Source: WTJY01 sp045105475 | GTDB lineage: Bacteria > Chloroflexota > Anaerolineae > Promineifilales > Promineifilaceae | Direction: 5' to 3' | DNA length: 18,557 nucleotides | Assembly (NCBI GenBank): GCA_045105475.1 | Contig: JBGCDP010000076.1 | Span: 1 to 18,557, forward strand | In this document: positions 8,001-15,569 of the stretch, in pieces | How positions within the stretch are numbered: the first letter of the stretch is position 1 | Layout of the letters: each line of letters begins with the position of its first letter | The notes under the pieces: generated by a model | What the model was told of the DNA's origin: nothing | Database searches by the model: none | Seen by the model: only the letters and a program-made list of their open reading frames with translations | Translations under genes and position numbers: made by a program

Positions 8001-8981
8001 CTAGAGTAAGTCTTTAACGATCTCACGTTCGTCGTTAAGTTCAGCTTCAGTTGCCGCTACTTTTTCTTTCGCAAAGTCGCTGAATTCAAGACCTTGAACG
8101 ACTTCATAACCACCGTTACCGTCTGAACGGAGTGGGAATGAGAAGATCAACCCTTCGCTAATGCCATAGTCCCCTTTAGAACATACAGCGGCTGAGAACC
8201 AATCGCCATCTGGCGTTTTAGCGTCAAAGCTCATGACATGGTCGATGGCAGCGTTGGCGGCCGAAGTTGCAGAAGATTTTCCACGTGCCGCAATAATCGC
8301 AGCACCACGTTTCTGAACGGTGGTGATGAAGTCTCCACGCAACCAATCATGATCGCTGATCACGTCCATGACCGCTTTGCCACCGATCTTCGCATTTTCA
8401 ATGTCAGGGTATTGGGTGGCACTGTGGTTGCCCCAAATGGTGACGTTGCTGATTTCACTGATCGGTACGCCAGCTTTTTCAGCAAGCTGAGAATAAGCAC
8501 GATTTTGGTCTAAGCGAGTCAATGCGCTAAAGCGTTCGTTTGGAATGTCTGGAGCATTATTCATCGCAATCAAACAGTTGGTATTGGCCGGGTTACCGAC
8601 AACAGCCACACGAATGTCGCTAGCACCTTTTTGTAGCGCTTTCCCTTGGCCAACAAAGATCGGGCCATTCTCTTTGATCAGATCGCCGCGCAACATTCCT
8701 TTGCCACGTGGTTTTGATCCGACTAAAAGTGCCCAGTTTGCGCCATCAAAAGCGACATTTGGATCGTCGGTCATGACGATTTCCTTTAGATTTGGGAATG
8801 CACAGTCGTTTAGCTCCATTGCAACCCCTTCAAGTGCCCCTAAAGCTGGGGTGATTTCCAGCAATTTTAAGGTGACCATGGTGTCAGGGCCAAAGGTCTC
8901 GCCTGAAGCAAGGCGTGGTAATAGTGAATAACAAATTTGTCCGGCGCCGCCGGTTACAGCAACAGTTACATGATTGCTCAT
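8001..8981 (-). CDS. mdh: Malate dehydrogenase (NAD-dependent, cytosolic-type)
   Basis: The 326-residue enzyme interconverts malate and oxaloacetate with NAD(H) in the TCA cycle. Visible family features are the dinucleotide-binding loop TGGAGQI (10-16), the substrate-binding arginines in KPRGKGMLRGDL (R92, R98), GNPANTN (129-135), LTRLDQNRA with a third substrate Arg (R161), and IWGNHSATQYPD with the catalytic His (H186). This is the longer 'type 2' MDH class related to plant and animal cytosolic enzymes, not the short lactate-dehydrogenase-like class. One family position differs: TGGAGQI in place of the more usual TGAAGQI. The start is backed by AAGGAG 8 nt before ATG, the best ribosome-binding site on this strand. 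It holds only one CGGCCG, which fits codon selection in a highly expressed gene. Confidence 0.95.
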   Translation of the reverse strand: MSNHVTVAVTGGAGQICYSLLPRLASGETFGPDTMVTLKLLEITPALGALEGVAMELNDCAFPNLKEIVMTDDPNVAFDGANWALLVGSKPRGKGMLRGDLIKENGPIFVGQGKALQKGASDIRVAVVGNPANTNCLIAMNNAPDIPNERFSALTRLDQNRAYSQLAEKAGVPISEISNVTIWGNHSATQYPDIENAKIGGKAVMDVISDHDWLRGDFITTVQKRGAAIIAARGKSSATSAANAAIDHVMSFDAKTPDGDWFSAAVCSKGDYGISEGLIFSFPLRSDGNGGYEVVQGLEFSDFAKEKVAATEAELNDEREIVKDLL

Positions 8982-9131
8982 TTTCGGAACTCCTTGAAAG
9001 TTTAAGAAAGTAGGTATTTAACAGTTAAAATCGGCCGTAACCGATTGTTTGGAAAGTTAGCGAATAATTTAGTGCCCATTATCCCACGGAACCATCGCAT
9101 TCGGTAGGGCGATATTCCATTAGAACAAGGT

Positions 9132-10163
9132 CTACTGGCTGACTGGCTCAGCCGATAGAACGGCTAAATCAGCATCTCGCACACGATTAAATGACGTAAT
9201 TGCCACTTGTAGCATGTCTAAATCCGGCTCGCGTGTTGTTAAACGTTGCAAAGCCATATTCGGCCGGGTGATCGCTCTAACAAACCCATTGTCTTGGTGT
9301 TTGGCTGTAAAGCGCAAAAATTCATAGGCGATACCAGCAATAACCGGAATCAAAATAACACGAGAAGCAACTCGGATAAGAATGTTGTCGAATAGCGTAT
9401 TCGGGAAAGGGTCGGGCAACGGGATTAGAGTAAAGATAATAATCGAGATCAACACAACAGTTAGCAAAAACCCGGTCCCACAGCGAGGATGCTCAAGTGG
9501 AAACTTTTGCACTGACTCTGGCGTTAGCTCAGCACCCGCCTCATAAGCATTAATCGTCTTATGCTCTGCCCCATGATAGGAAAATACCCGCTTGATATCT
9601 GGCACAAAACCGATGCCCCAGATATAGCCGATGAGCAATGTAAGTTTGACCGCACCTTCAAGTATGTTACTTAACAGGTGTTGTTCACTGGCTTGAATGA
9701 AAAATTCAGCGATACCGGCCGGAAGCGCGATAAAAAGTCCCACAGAGAAACAAAGAGACAAAGCAACGGCGCCAATCATCATTGGCTGCGAAAAAATGTC
9801 ATCAGCCTGACGATCAATAGTTTCACCAGCTGGGTAGGTTCCATCTTCATTTAGAACAGGCTCTCTTTGGCCAAGAGCAGGCACATTTCCATTTTCGTCT
9901 TCTTCAGGGATAGCAACATCAGCTGAAAACATAAGCGCCTTCATTCCGATTCCAAGAGCGTCCCATAACATAGTAATGCCACGTAAAAACGGCGTGCGGC
10001 TAATAAAGCTGTTGTAAATGGCAGGATTCAACGGTTGTGTATGCACGACAATGCGATTTTCAGGATCACGCACTGCGACAGCATAGGCATTCTTCCCACG
10101 CATCATCACCCCTTCCATCACAGCTTGACCGCCATACAGCGGTTTTTCATTTGGATTTTCCAT
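9132..10163 (-). CDS. DUF1385 (YqhQ-like) integral membrane protein
   Basis: The 343-residue protein opens with the DUF1385 signature YGGQAVMEGVMMRGKNAYAVAVR (10-32). It also has the second conserved block SYHGAEHKTINAYEAG (195-210) and EHPRCGTGFLLTVV (224-237). Hydrophobic segments around 128-155, 168-190, 230-252 and 260-285 place it in the membrane. The biochemical role of this family is not established; it is widespread in Firmicutes, Chloroflexota and related groups. The invariant HGAEHK and HPRCGT sets suggest metal binding or catalysis, which is inference. Residues 85-120 form a soluble acidic insert. The ATG has no clear Shine-Dalgarno but gives the conserved N-terminus. It is separated from the upstream lipoprotein gene by a terminator at 10263-10297. 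Confidence 0.9.
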   Translation of the reverse strand: MENPNEKPLYGGQAVMEGVMMRGKNAYAVAVRDPENRIVVHTQPLNPAIYNSFISRTPFLRGITMLWDALGIGMKALMFSADVAIPEEDENGNVPALGQREPVLNEDGTYPAGETIDRQADDIFSQPMMIGAVALSLCFSVGLFIALPAGIAEFFIQASEQHLLSNILEGAVKLTLLIGYIWGIGFVPDIKRVFSYHGAEHKTINAYEAGAELTPESVQKFPLEHPRCGTGFLLTVVLISIIIFTLIPLPDPFPNTLFDNILIRVASRVILIPVIAGIAYEFLRFTAKHQDNGFVRAITRPNMALQRLTTREPDLDMLQVAITSFNRVRDADLAVLSAEPVSQ

Positions 10164-10262
10164 AGTGGTTTGATTTTACCAGACTCAATTATCGGAAACA
10201 GGCTCTTAATAGGAATTATTTTAATAGCATGGTTGATCTGTGTGACAAAGCAACATATAAAA

Positions 10263-10297
10263 AAGACCAGCCCGATCTTTAGGACCAGGCTGGTCTT
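10263..10297 (-). terminator. Intrinsic terminator of the thioredoxin-like lipoprotein gene
   Basis: Read on the minus strand, a perfect 10-bp stem (AAGACCAGCC pairing with GGCTGGTCTT) with a 15-nt loop is followed directly by a run of T. It lies ~40 bp past the stop of the gene at 10339-10965, showing that the transcript is complete to that stop and that the downstream UGA-interrupted part is retained in the mRNA. Confidence 0.88.
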
Positions 10298-10338
10298 CCT
10301 AATTTCAAATTCAAATTTAGCTTCAGCTTAGATGGGAT

Positions 10339-10965
10339 CTAATAACCATTATCCTGCAGTGCTGCATTCACCTGTGCTTCCATTGAACCTGCATCAAGTG
10401 GACCAAACCAAATACGTAGAACCTCACCATCTGGGGCGAGTAAAACATATTGGCTTCGGCCGTTTATGTTGTGTGACTGTCGCAACTTAGTTAAAGAAGC
10501 ATCATCTATGTTTAAATCAAAAAAGTCTACCTGTCCCTCGAACGTTTCTTTTAGCCCATGCACGATGGGCGCGTTAGCACGTCAGGTGCTTCACCAATCG
10601 GCATAGGAATTCAGAAACTGCGGCCGGCCGGTTTGGCTAATTTTGTTGAAATCGGTCGGGTTAACAATTGCAGCCGCTTCGATAGCGATCTCAGCTTCTG
10701 CAATCACAGCCGGATCTTCGATATCAACTTCAATGACTTCAACAGATTCAGCTTCTTCAACAACTTCTACTTCGGCCACTTCTTCCACAACAACGACAGG
10801 TTCTGGCGCTTCTACTTGAGCCTCAGTTTCTATACTAGACGAAGACGCAACTTCTACAGCTGCTTCAGCCTGTGGTTCTACAGCCGCAGGTTCTGGCGTG
10901 CCGCCACAGGCAACCATCAGAAAAAGGGTGAGCAACAAACCACAAATGAGTACTAATCGTTTCAT
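10339..10965 (-). CDS. Thioredoxin-fold lipoprotein with two in-frame UGA codons at the CxxC positions (putative UxxU selenoprotein)
   Basis: Read through two UGA codons, this frame gives a 208-residue protein. Residues 1-20 form a lipoprotein signal ending ...LFLMVAC, with C20 the probable lipidated Cys. Residues ~21-100 are a low-complexity Val/Glu/Ala linker. From ~105 a thioredoxin fold follows: GRPQFLNSYADW, then UGA-Ser-Thr-UGA, then RANAPIVHGLKETFEGQVDF, then SQYVLLAPDGEVLRIWFGPLD. The UGAs (10591-10593 and 10582-10584) fall at residues 125 and 128, exactly the two Cys of a WCxxC motif, and the frame is the same before, between and after. Selenocysteine insertion is the best explanation; a SECIS-like hairpin follows. 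The start at ATG 10965 is set by GAGGTG 9 nt upstream. The usual cis-Pro before the fourth strand is replaced by Ser (INGRSQYV). The protein probably acts as an extracytoplasmic thiol/selenol oxidoreductase. The alternative is a pseudogene with two independent nonsense changes. Confidence 0.85.
10554..10570 (-). promoter_or_regulatory. Candidate bacterial SECIS hairpin
   Basis: In the mRNA, GCCCAU pairs perfectly with AUGGGC around the 5-nt loop CGUGC. The loop begins 17 nt after the second UGA and 29 nt after the first. Bacterial SECIS elements lie inside the coding region, downstream of the UGA at about this distance, and have a short apical loop with a G in its first two positions; here the second loop base is G. 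One hairpin could serve both UGAs. No SelB-binding data exist for it; the call rests on position and shape. Confidence 0.65.
10576..10590 (-). promoter_or_regulatory. Second small hairpin cradling the second UGA
   Basis: Immediately after the first UGA, AGCAC pairs with GUGCU (5 bp) and presents the second UGA inside the loop (CUGAC). It can form together with the 10554-10570 hairpin. It is too close to the first UGA to be a standard SECIS loop. A role in slowing the ribosome at the tandem UGAs is speculation. Confidence 0.35.
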
Positions 10966-11218
10966 ATCTATATTCACCTCACTTTGTGACAAAATTTCGA
11001 TTTTGGATCAATATATCGAGAGAGCAGCATAAAATCGAATAAAAACACTGTAAATAGGGCTTTCTTAACAGTCCCGTAATATAGAACAGGGCAAGCCAAG
11101 TTTAAAACCTAGCGTATTAATTATTTTTGAAATAATTTTCGCCTACACTTATATCAAATGATTGATTACAATTAGTCTGTAGTAGCATGATAGCATGAGC
11201 AGCTTACACAGGATTTAA
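10966..11218. promoter_or_regulatory. Divergent intergenic region between the lipoprotein gene and lplA
   Basis: These ~250 AT-rich bp must hold promoters for both directions. For lplA a candidate is TTGAAA (11127-11132), a 17-bp spacer and TATATC (11150-11155), leaving a leader of ~57 nt with AGGA before the ATG. On the minus side a strong GAGGTG site serves the lipoprotein; I could not pick its promoter with confidence. A 9-bp inverted repeat (TTCGATTTT at 10996-11004, AAAATCGAA at 11031-11039) with a 26-bp spacing could be an operator. Confidence 0.45.
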
Positions 11219-12202
11219 ATGAAATTCGCAATTAACCAAAACCATACCGACCCACGCATTAATCTAGCAATAGAAGAGTTTATCTTGCGCTACATGACTG
11301 GGGATCAAGAGATTTTACTTTTTTATATCAATGAGCCTTCGGTCATCATCGGCCGAAATCAAAATTCGATTGAAGAAGTTGATGCAACATACATCGAAGA
11401 TAACGATGTTCATGTCATCCGTCGCTTGTCTGGCGGTGGTGCGGTTTATCATGACTTTGGGAATCTGAATTTCAGCTATATTTCGAACACGGCCGAAAAC
11501 CTGCATAACTATGCCCACTTTATCTTGCCCGTTGTGGCTGTATTGAAGCATTTAGGTGTTCCGGCCGAACTCAAAGGCAAAAGCGACGTTTTTGTAGACG
11601 GAAAGAAAATCTCTGGCAATGCTCAATATGCTTCAAGGGGACGAATGGTTAGCCATGGAACGATTTTATTTGATACAAATTTAAAGCACATGATGCAGGC
11701 TTTGAATCCCAGTCAAGCGAAAATCGAATCAGCGGCGGTTCAGTCTGTCCGCAATTTTGTCACCAGTGTCAAAGAGTATTTGCCGCCAGAATTTACAATC
11801 GAGAATTTGCGCAGTGAGCTAATTAAAGGAATTTTTGGTACCGATACACCAGAAGAAGTTAAATTTAGCGCATCTGATTGGGTCGAAATCGAGTCAATCC
11901 GCGCCCATCGGTTTGACAAGTGGGATTGGAACTACGGTCGTGCACCTAAGTTCAATATTCAAAAGACAGGTGACTTCCCGGCCGGAAAGCTAGATGTACG
12001 CATTAATGTCAACAAAGGCATTATCGAAGATATTCGATTCTTTGGAACCTACTCCTTTTTAAAAGAAATCGACGAGTTACAAAACCAGCTGGTGGGCATG
12101 CGCTATGAGAAACAAGAAATTGAAAAATTTTTAGAAAATATTGAGCTATCAGATTATTTTGGAGAGATTCCGGCCGACGATCTCAAAGCGTTACTCTATT
12201 AA
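11219..12202 (+). CDS. lplA: Lipoate-protein ligase A family enzyme
   Basis: The 327-residue protein has the lipoate-protein ligase signature. IIGRNQN (43-49) is followed by RRLSGGGAVYHDFGNLNFS (68-86), which forms the lipoyl-adenylate pocket. KSDVFVDGKKISGNAQY contains the catalytic Lys (about K130), and GTILFDTNL (147-155) follows. A C-terminal accessory domain (~250-327) is present, as in ligases that activate free lipoate with ATP before transfer. It attaches lipoate to lysines of 2-oxoacid dehydrogenase E2 subunits and GcvH in the cytoplasm. Starting at ATG 11219 with AGGA upstream gives the expected full N-terminus. It heads a plus-strand run with the MOSC and Ogt genes (gaps 67 and 53 bp), though no functional link between the three is evident. 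Confidence 0.92.
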   Translation: MKFAINQNHTDPRINLAIEEFILRYMTGDQEILLFYINEPSVIIGRNQNSIEEVDATYIEDNDVHVIRRLSGGGAVYHDFGNLNFSYISNTAENLHNYAHFILPVVAVLKHLGVPAELKGKSDVFVDGKKISGNAQYASRGRMVSHGTILFDTNLKHMMQALNPSQAKIESAAVQSVRNFVTSVKEYLPPEFTIENLRSELIKGIFGTDTPEEVKFSASDWVEIESIRAHRFDKWDWNYGRAPKFNIQKTGDFPAGKLDVRINVNKGIIEDIRFFGTYSFLKEIDELQNQLVGMRYEKQEIEKFLENIELSDYFGEIPADDLKALLY

Positions 12203-12269
12203 CCTAACTGGGTAAGACGGTACCATCAGCCTACAGACTCACATTCATCACATCTAAAGAAATAAATTT

Positions 12270-12998
12270 ATGCAGAAAATTGGAACAATTAAAGCGATTT
12301 GGATCTACCCGATTAAATCAATGAAAGGGATATCAGTCGAAGCGGCCGACATGTATTGGTACGGGTTGTTGGGTGACCGGCGCTATGCCTATGTGCAAAG
12401 CGAGAATCGTTCATCTTTTCCATGGCTCACCGGCCGGGAAATCCCCCAAATTGTTCAATACCAGCCCAGATTTACAAATGACAGCGATCGGCGATTCTCT
12501 GACATTCAGGTAACAACCCCAGCTGGGCAAAGCCATACAGCCACCTCCCCCGAATTACATCAACAGCTTGCCACCCAACTAAAACAACCGATTCACCTGA
12601 TGCAGCTTAACCGCGGTGCCTTTGATGCAGCCCCGATGTCAATTGTTTCGCTAGCTACAGCCAAAAGATTGGAAGATGTGCATGGCTCAGATTTAGACTA
12701 TCGCCGTTTCCGAATTAACGTCATTGTTGATAGCGAAGATCAAACCCCCTATTGTGAAGACAACTGGATCGATGGCTCGCTAAAATTTGGCGAGCGCGAA
12801 GACTCAGCCGCAATTCTGCCTGTCCGTCCAATTCAGCGCTGCGTCATGGTCAATATCGATCCAGATACGGCCGAAAAAGATGCGGCCGTCCTCAAAAACG
12901 TCAACAAAAGCCGTGACAATTGTGTCGGTGTGTATGCATGGCCTCGCCAAGTAGGCACCCTGAAAGTTGGCGATTCAATCTTCTATCGGCCAGAATAA
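12270..12998 (+). CDS. MOSC-domain protein with N-terminal beta-barrel
   Basis: The 242-residue protein has the two-part layout of the YcbX/MARC group. An N-terminal MOSC_N barrel runs ~4-110 (IKAIWIYPIKSMKGISVEAADM, then GLLGDRRYAYV). The MOSC domain follows, with DYRRFRINVIVD (143-154) and RPIQRCVMVNIDPDT (186-200). C191 in that stretch is at the position expected to ligate the molybdenum of the cofactor. Relatives reduce N-hydroxylated compounds or otherwise use molybdenum cofactor. The ferredoxin domain found at the end of E. coli YcbX is absent, so an outside electron donor would be needed. Substrate unknown. It follows lplA by 67 bp on the same strand; its ATG has only a weak purine-rich site, AAAG. 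Confidence 0.88.
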   Translation: MQKIGTIKAIWIYPIKSMKGISVEAADMYWYGLLGDRRYAYVQSENRSSFPWLTGREIPQIVQYQPRFTNDSDRRFSDIQVTTPAGQSHTATSPELHQQLATQLKQPIHLMQLNRGAFDAAPMSIVSLATAKRLEDVHGSDLDYRRFRINVIVDSEDQTPYCEDNWIDGSLKFGEREDSAAILPVRPIQRCVMVNIDPDTAEKDAAVLKNVNKSRDNCVGVYAWPRQVGTLKVGDSIFYRPE

Positions 12999-13051
12999 AA
13001 AGTAAGCCTATCGCTTTTCTCTTATCTTTAGGCCGGACAACTTAGGCGACT

Positions 13052-13561
13052 ATGAACAATGTTTGGTATGGCAAGCTAGATAACACCCCGATTGATCACC
13101 TTTGGGTCGCTATTTCAGAAAAAGGATTAATCGCGATTAAGTTCAGAGGCAGCGAAGAAGACTTTGTTACCTATGTCAAAAAACTGACGAAGCTCAACCC
13201 AGAGCCGGACTCCTCCAAGTTAGAAGAGCCATTCCGACAGTTAACGGCCTATTTAGCGGGTGAGTTGAAAGAATTTACTTTACCCATTTGTTGGGATGTT
13301 ATGACAGACTTTCAGCAAACATCGCTGCGCCATGTTTATGACATCCCATACGGAAAGCTGTGCACCTACAGCGACATCGCTCATGCTTTAGGAAACCCCA
13401 AAACGATTCGAGCCGTCGGCCGAGCCAATGCGACCAACCCGATTCCACTTGTTATTCCCTGCCATCGCGTTATCGGCTCAAACGGCAAGCTGACTGGCTT
13501 TGGAGGCGGTTTAGAAACCAAGGCGCAACTTTTACGCATGGAAGGAAGCTGGCTAATTTAA
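13052..13561 (+). CDS. ogt: Methylated-DNA--protein-cysteine methyltransferase
   Basis: The 169-residue protein has an N-terminal ribonuclease-H-like methyltransferase subdomain (~1-80). The DNA-binding catalytic domain has FQQTSLRHVYDIPYGKLCTYSDIA (87-110), RAVGRANATNPI (120-131) and the active-site motif PCHRVIG, with the acceptor Cys at C137. It moves alkyl groups from O6-alkylguanine or O4-alkylthymine in DNA to C137 and is consumed in the reaction. The single-domain form without Ada's regulatory zinc domain fits Ogt. The start at 13052 gives a normal N-terminus with a short AGG upstream. It is the last gene of the lplA-MOSC-ogt run. Confidence 0.94.
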   Translation: MNNVWYGKLDNTPIDHLWVAISEKGLIAIKFRGSEEDFVTYVKKLTKLNPEPDSSKLEEPFRQLTAYLAGELKEFTLPICWDVMTDFQQTSLRHVYDIPYGKLCTYSDIAHALGNPKTIRAVGRANATNPIPLVIPCHRVIGSNGKLTGFGGGLETKAQLLRMEGSWLI

Positions 13562-13566
13562 GCCAA

Positions 13567-13590
13567 AAACTTGAACATTACGTCAAGTTT
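13567..13590 (+). terminator. Weak possible terminator after ogt
   Basis: AAACTTGA (13567-13574) and TCAAGTTT (13583-13590) form an AT-rich 8-bp stem with an 8-nt loop just after the ogt stop, followed by short T runs. The stem is weak, so termination is only possible. Confidence 0.35.
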
Positions 13591-13602
13591 GTACAGGTTT
13601 TC

Positions 13603-13614
13603 GTGATATATCAC
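13603..13614. promoter_or_regulatory. 12-bp perfect palindrome, possible operator
   Basis: GTGATATATCAC is a perfect palindrome located ~50 bp upstream of the -35 of the promoter at 13666-13694, in a very AT-rich stretch. Such a site could bind a dimeric regulator of the following gene. Position alone supports this. Confidence 0.35.
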
Positions 13615-13665
13615 TGATATTTTTTATGATATATTAGGCAAACTATCCCAAAAACAACAAACCCT

Positions 13666-13694
13666 TTGCAAAAGGTGGACAAGATAGTTATAAT
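13666..13694 (+). promoter_or_regulatory. Sigma-70-type promoter of the orphan gene
   Basis: TTGCAA (13666-13671), a 17-bp spacer and a perfect TATAAT (13689-13694) make the best housekeeping promoter in the window. The implied transcript starts near 13701, giving a ~50-nt leader for the gene at 13752. Confidence 0.75.
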
Positions 13695-13751
13695 TGCGTT
13701 AATATAATTAAGCAGCACTAAGTTGCTTAAAACTTTAATTCAGAGATTTTC

Positions 13752-14423
13752 ATGACCACTCTTATTTTCGACTCTCCAACTTTGGTAGAAAGTAGCTTTA
13801 TTCGCTACGAGTTCCCTCCCGAGGGAATTACAACACTGGGCCATGTTGTACGCCGTATGCATAAGACTGTTATGCTGGCTGAGGTTGAAGCACTTTTGGC
13901 CTCAGACATGTATGTCGATGCGATGAGTCGTCTATCTACATATGCGCTCGCAGCCGCCGTCTCTTTCGGCCAGCTTTTCTATGAACCCGGACAAGATCGA
14001 ATTGGCAGCTCAATATCCGAAAAAGATCCGGATACAGGGGCACTTGTTAATGCAACACTCATGAAAGCAAGCCCTCAAGAACATTACTCGTACGTGGTCC
14101 AAATGCCCGATGGAAGCCGCTTTCAAGGCAGTGAGTCTTCAACTGAACAAAACTATTCGATGACAGGCTGGACTCTGCCAGCTGATGTACATTATGAATA
14201 TGTATCGGCCGATGAAACATGGATGGCTAAGCTTAGTGGGCAAGTATTCCGCGAAATCGTCCCCCGTTTGGTTGGCCCATGGCAGATTAGAGCCACAGCC
14301 AACTTAACAATGTCAGACTCAACAGATTTATGTGGATCGGCTGAGCTAAGCCGTGATGCTAAAATTACCCTCAATGTGAACAGCACAACTGAATCTAAAC
14401 TGGATGTGGTTCAACTTCCATAA
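13752..14423 (+). CDS. Hypothetical protein, monocistronic
   Basis: I do not recognise this 223-residue protein. It has no signal peptide or membrane segment and so is probably cytoplasmic. Residues ~1-75 look largely helical (HVVRRMHKTVMLAEVEALLASDMYVDAMSRL). From ~95 to the end the pattern suggests beta strands and polar loops (YSYVVQMPDGSRFQGS, then WQIRATANLTMSDSTDL). It has a single Cys, in DLCGSAEL. It stands alone between its own strong promoter and a strong terminator, so it is a real, independently expressed unit. The ATG has only a weak AGAGA site upstream. Codon use fits the neighbouring genes and it carries CGGCCG copies at low density (one, 14206). Function cannot be assigned. 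Confidence 0.7.
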   Translation: MTTLIFDSPTLVESSFIRYEFPPEGITTLGHVVRRMHKTVMLAEVEALLASDMYVDAMSRLSTYALAAAVSFGQLFYEPGQDRIGSSISEKDPDTGALVNATLMKASPQEHYSYVVQMPDGSRFQGSESSTEQNYSMTGWTLPADVHYEYVSADETWMAKLSGQVFREIVPRLVGPWQIRATANLTMSDSTDLCGSAELSRDAKITLNVNSTTESKLDVVQLP

Positions 14424-14457
14424 TAAATTAATTAGGTCACTCTAAATCTCTCAATAG

Positions 14458-14496
14458 AAAAAGCCCCTCAGTTCTTGAATCTGAGGGGCTTTTTTT
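14458..14496 (+). terminator. Strong intrinsic terminator of the orphan gene
   Basis: A perfect 14-bp stem (AAAAAGCCCCTCAG at 14458-14471, its complement at 14481-14494) with a 9-nt loop is followed by a T-run. It lies 35 bp after the stop codon of the gene at 13752-14423. Confidence 0.93.
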
Positions 14497-14520
14497 GTGG
14501 ATAGATCGTTAGGGCATACA

Positions 14521-14835
14521 ATGTTGCTTATGACTTGGTTTTTGCGATGGCGACTCAACACGGCTGATTTCAAGCTAATCGGCAACTTAAACGATGGCTT
14601 TACCCTAAAGTCTCATCGCTACTTAGATGGAGAAAAACACTACAAACTTTATAGTCCAGAAGGTGAACAAAATGATGTTCGCTGGCAGCAGGTTCAGAAG
14701 CTTCTTAATCTAAAAATCATCACAACCAATCAAAAATTCCCGGCCGCCACATTTTTGTTGACAAATCTTGGACAAAGCCTAGCAAAAGGTGGACAGACCC
14801 GTGGCGTAGGCTCAATCGTCAAGTTTGATAGTTGA
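14521..14835 (+). CDS. Small hypothetical protein, possibly winged-helix-like
   Basis: The ATG at 14521 is preferred, with TAGGG ~7 nt upstream, over a GTG at 14497 that overlaps the T-run of the preceding terminator. The 104-residue product is basic and soluble. Its second half (VRWQQVQKLLNLKIITTNQKF and then TFLLTNLGQSLAKG) has the helix-strand-strand pattern of a small winged-helix unit, but I see no match to a named family. Codon pattern is like the neighbours and it contains one CGGCCG. It converges on the V4R gene, with only 13 bp between the stop codons and no terminator visible there. Confidence 0.55.
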   Translation: MLLMTWFLRWRLNTADFKLIGNLNDGFTLKSHRYLDGEKHYKLYSPEGEQNDVRWQQVQKLLNLKIITTNQKFPAATFLLTNLGQSLAKGGQTRGVGSIVKFDS

Positions 14836-14848
14836 ATAAAACTAGGCT

Positions 14849-15490
14849 TTATTTAGGCCGAATCTCGAATCGGCAGGATGCGGCACCAGTCGCTCTACAG
14901 GTTGTTTCCACGACCTCAAAATCCTGATGATTCTTCCCCGTCGCAAACGCCATCGCCTGACCTAAAGTACCCACGAGCATATGGCACACCGGGCCGTCAC
15001 TGGTGCGCATGTGTGGAATCGCGTTGGTATGGTTGGTGAAAATATGAGTCCCATCTTGAAAGGCGATATCGATTTTTGAATAGTCTAAATTGTTGACCAG
15101 CCCTTTTTTGATCCCCATTAATATCGCCTGCATGCGCAGCTTTTGCGGTAACGCTTTTAAGGCTAAATTGGCTAACCCCATCGTTTTAATTTGCTCTTTG
15201 CTCGCCCAATCAAATGCAGACCGGCCGATACGGCGCAACATGCCTTTACCGGCCCGGCCGGTAAACGTTTCAACCGCTGAGTGAAGTTGAGCAAACTCAC
15301 GAGCCAAAATATCATGTCCCAAATCATCTGGGGGTGGATTGTCGATATAGCGTTCCAGACCACTCTCGCGCAAAACAGCAACCAAGCCATTTTGCCCCAA
15401 CACATCCTCGATCCCCTTCATCATTTGCAATAGCAGTGCATTGACATAGTGTAGGTTTTCAGGTAATTCGATTCGTTCTGCGTTAGCCAT
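14849..15490 (-). CDS. V4R (4-vinyl reductase) domain protein
   Basis: The 213-residue protein ends in a V4R domain, a small-molecule-binding fold first seen in BchJ and in the sensor parts of some regulators. The diagnostic end motif is VVETTCRATGAASCRFEI (193-210), with C198 and C206; C169 in GPVCHM is a further conserved-type Cys, so metal or ligand binding through thiols is plausible. The N-terminal ~80 residues are helical. No DNA-binding or kinase domain is attached, so it is a stand-alone ligand-binding protein of unknown ligand. It is transcribed divergently from the EEP-family gene at 15601. Its ATG lacks a clear Shine-Dalgarno. Confidence 0.85.
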   Translation of the reverse strand: MANAERIELPENLHYVNALLLQMMKGIEDVLGQNGLVAVLRESGLERYIDNPPPDDLGHDILAREFAQLHSAVETFTGRAGKGMLRRIGRSAFDWASKEQIKTMGLANLALKALPQKLRMQAILMGIKKGLVNNLDYSKIDIAFQDGTHIFTNHTNAIPHMRTSDGPVCHMLVGTLGQAMAFATGKNHQDFEVVETTCRATGAASCRFEIRPK

Positions 15491-15569
15491 AATAATTAAT
15501 CCATTTGAAAATGTTAGGGAGCAAACGTCTCAATCCCTGCCATCTCTCACTAGCTTTTCTGTTCGTATC

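Noticed and set aside
10591..10593. UGA reassigned to Trp or another amino acid genome-wide
   Set aside because: UGA is used as a normal stop in other genes here (16372-16374 and 14833-14835), and Trp at CxxC positions would make no sense.
10558..10956. Plus-strand reading frame rich in Phe, Asn and Arg
   Set aside because: It is the mirror of the Glu/Ala/Val-rich linker of the lipoprotein gene; low-complexity composition and no start signal.
10339..10992. Two separate genes or a pseudogene broken by stop codons
   Set aside because: The frame is unchanged across the break, the only stops are UGAs at the two expected Cys codons, and both flanks read as one thioredoxin domain. The GTG at 10563 as a start would give half a fold with no ribosome-binding site.
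14497..14520. GTG start at 14497 for the small gene after the terminator
   Set aside because: It overlaps the T-run of the terminator and has no ribosome-binding site; the ATG at 14521 has TAGGG at good spacing.
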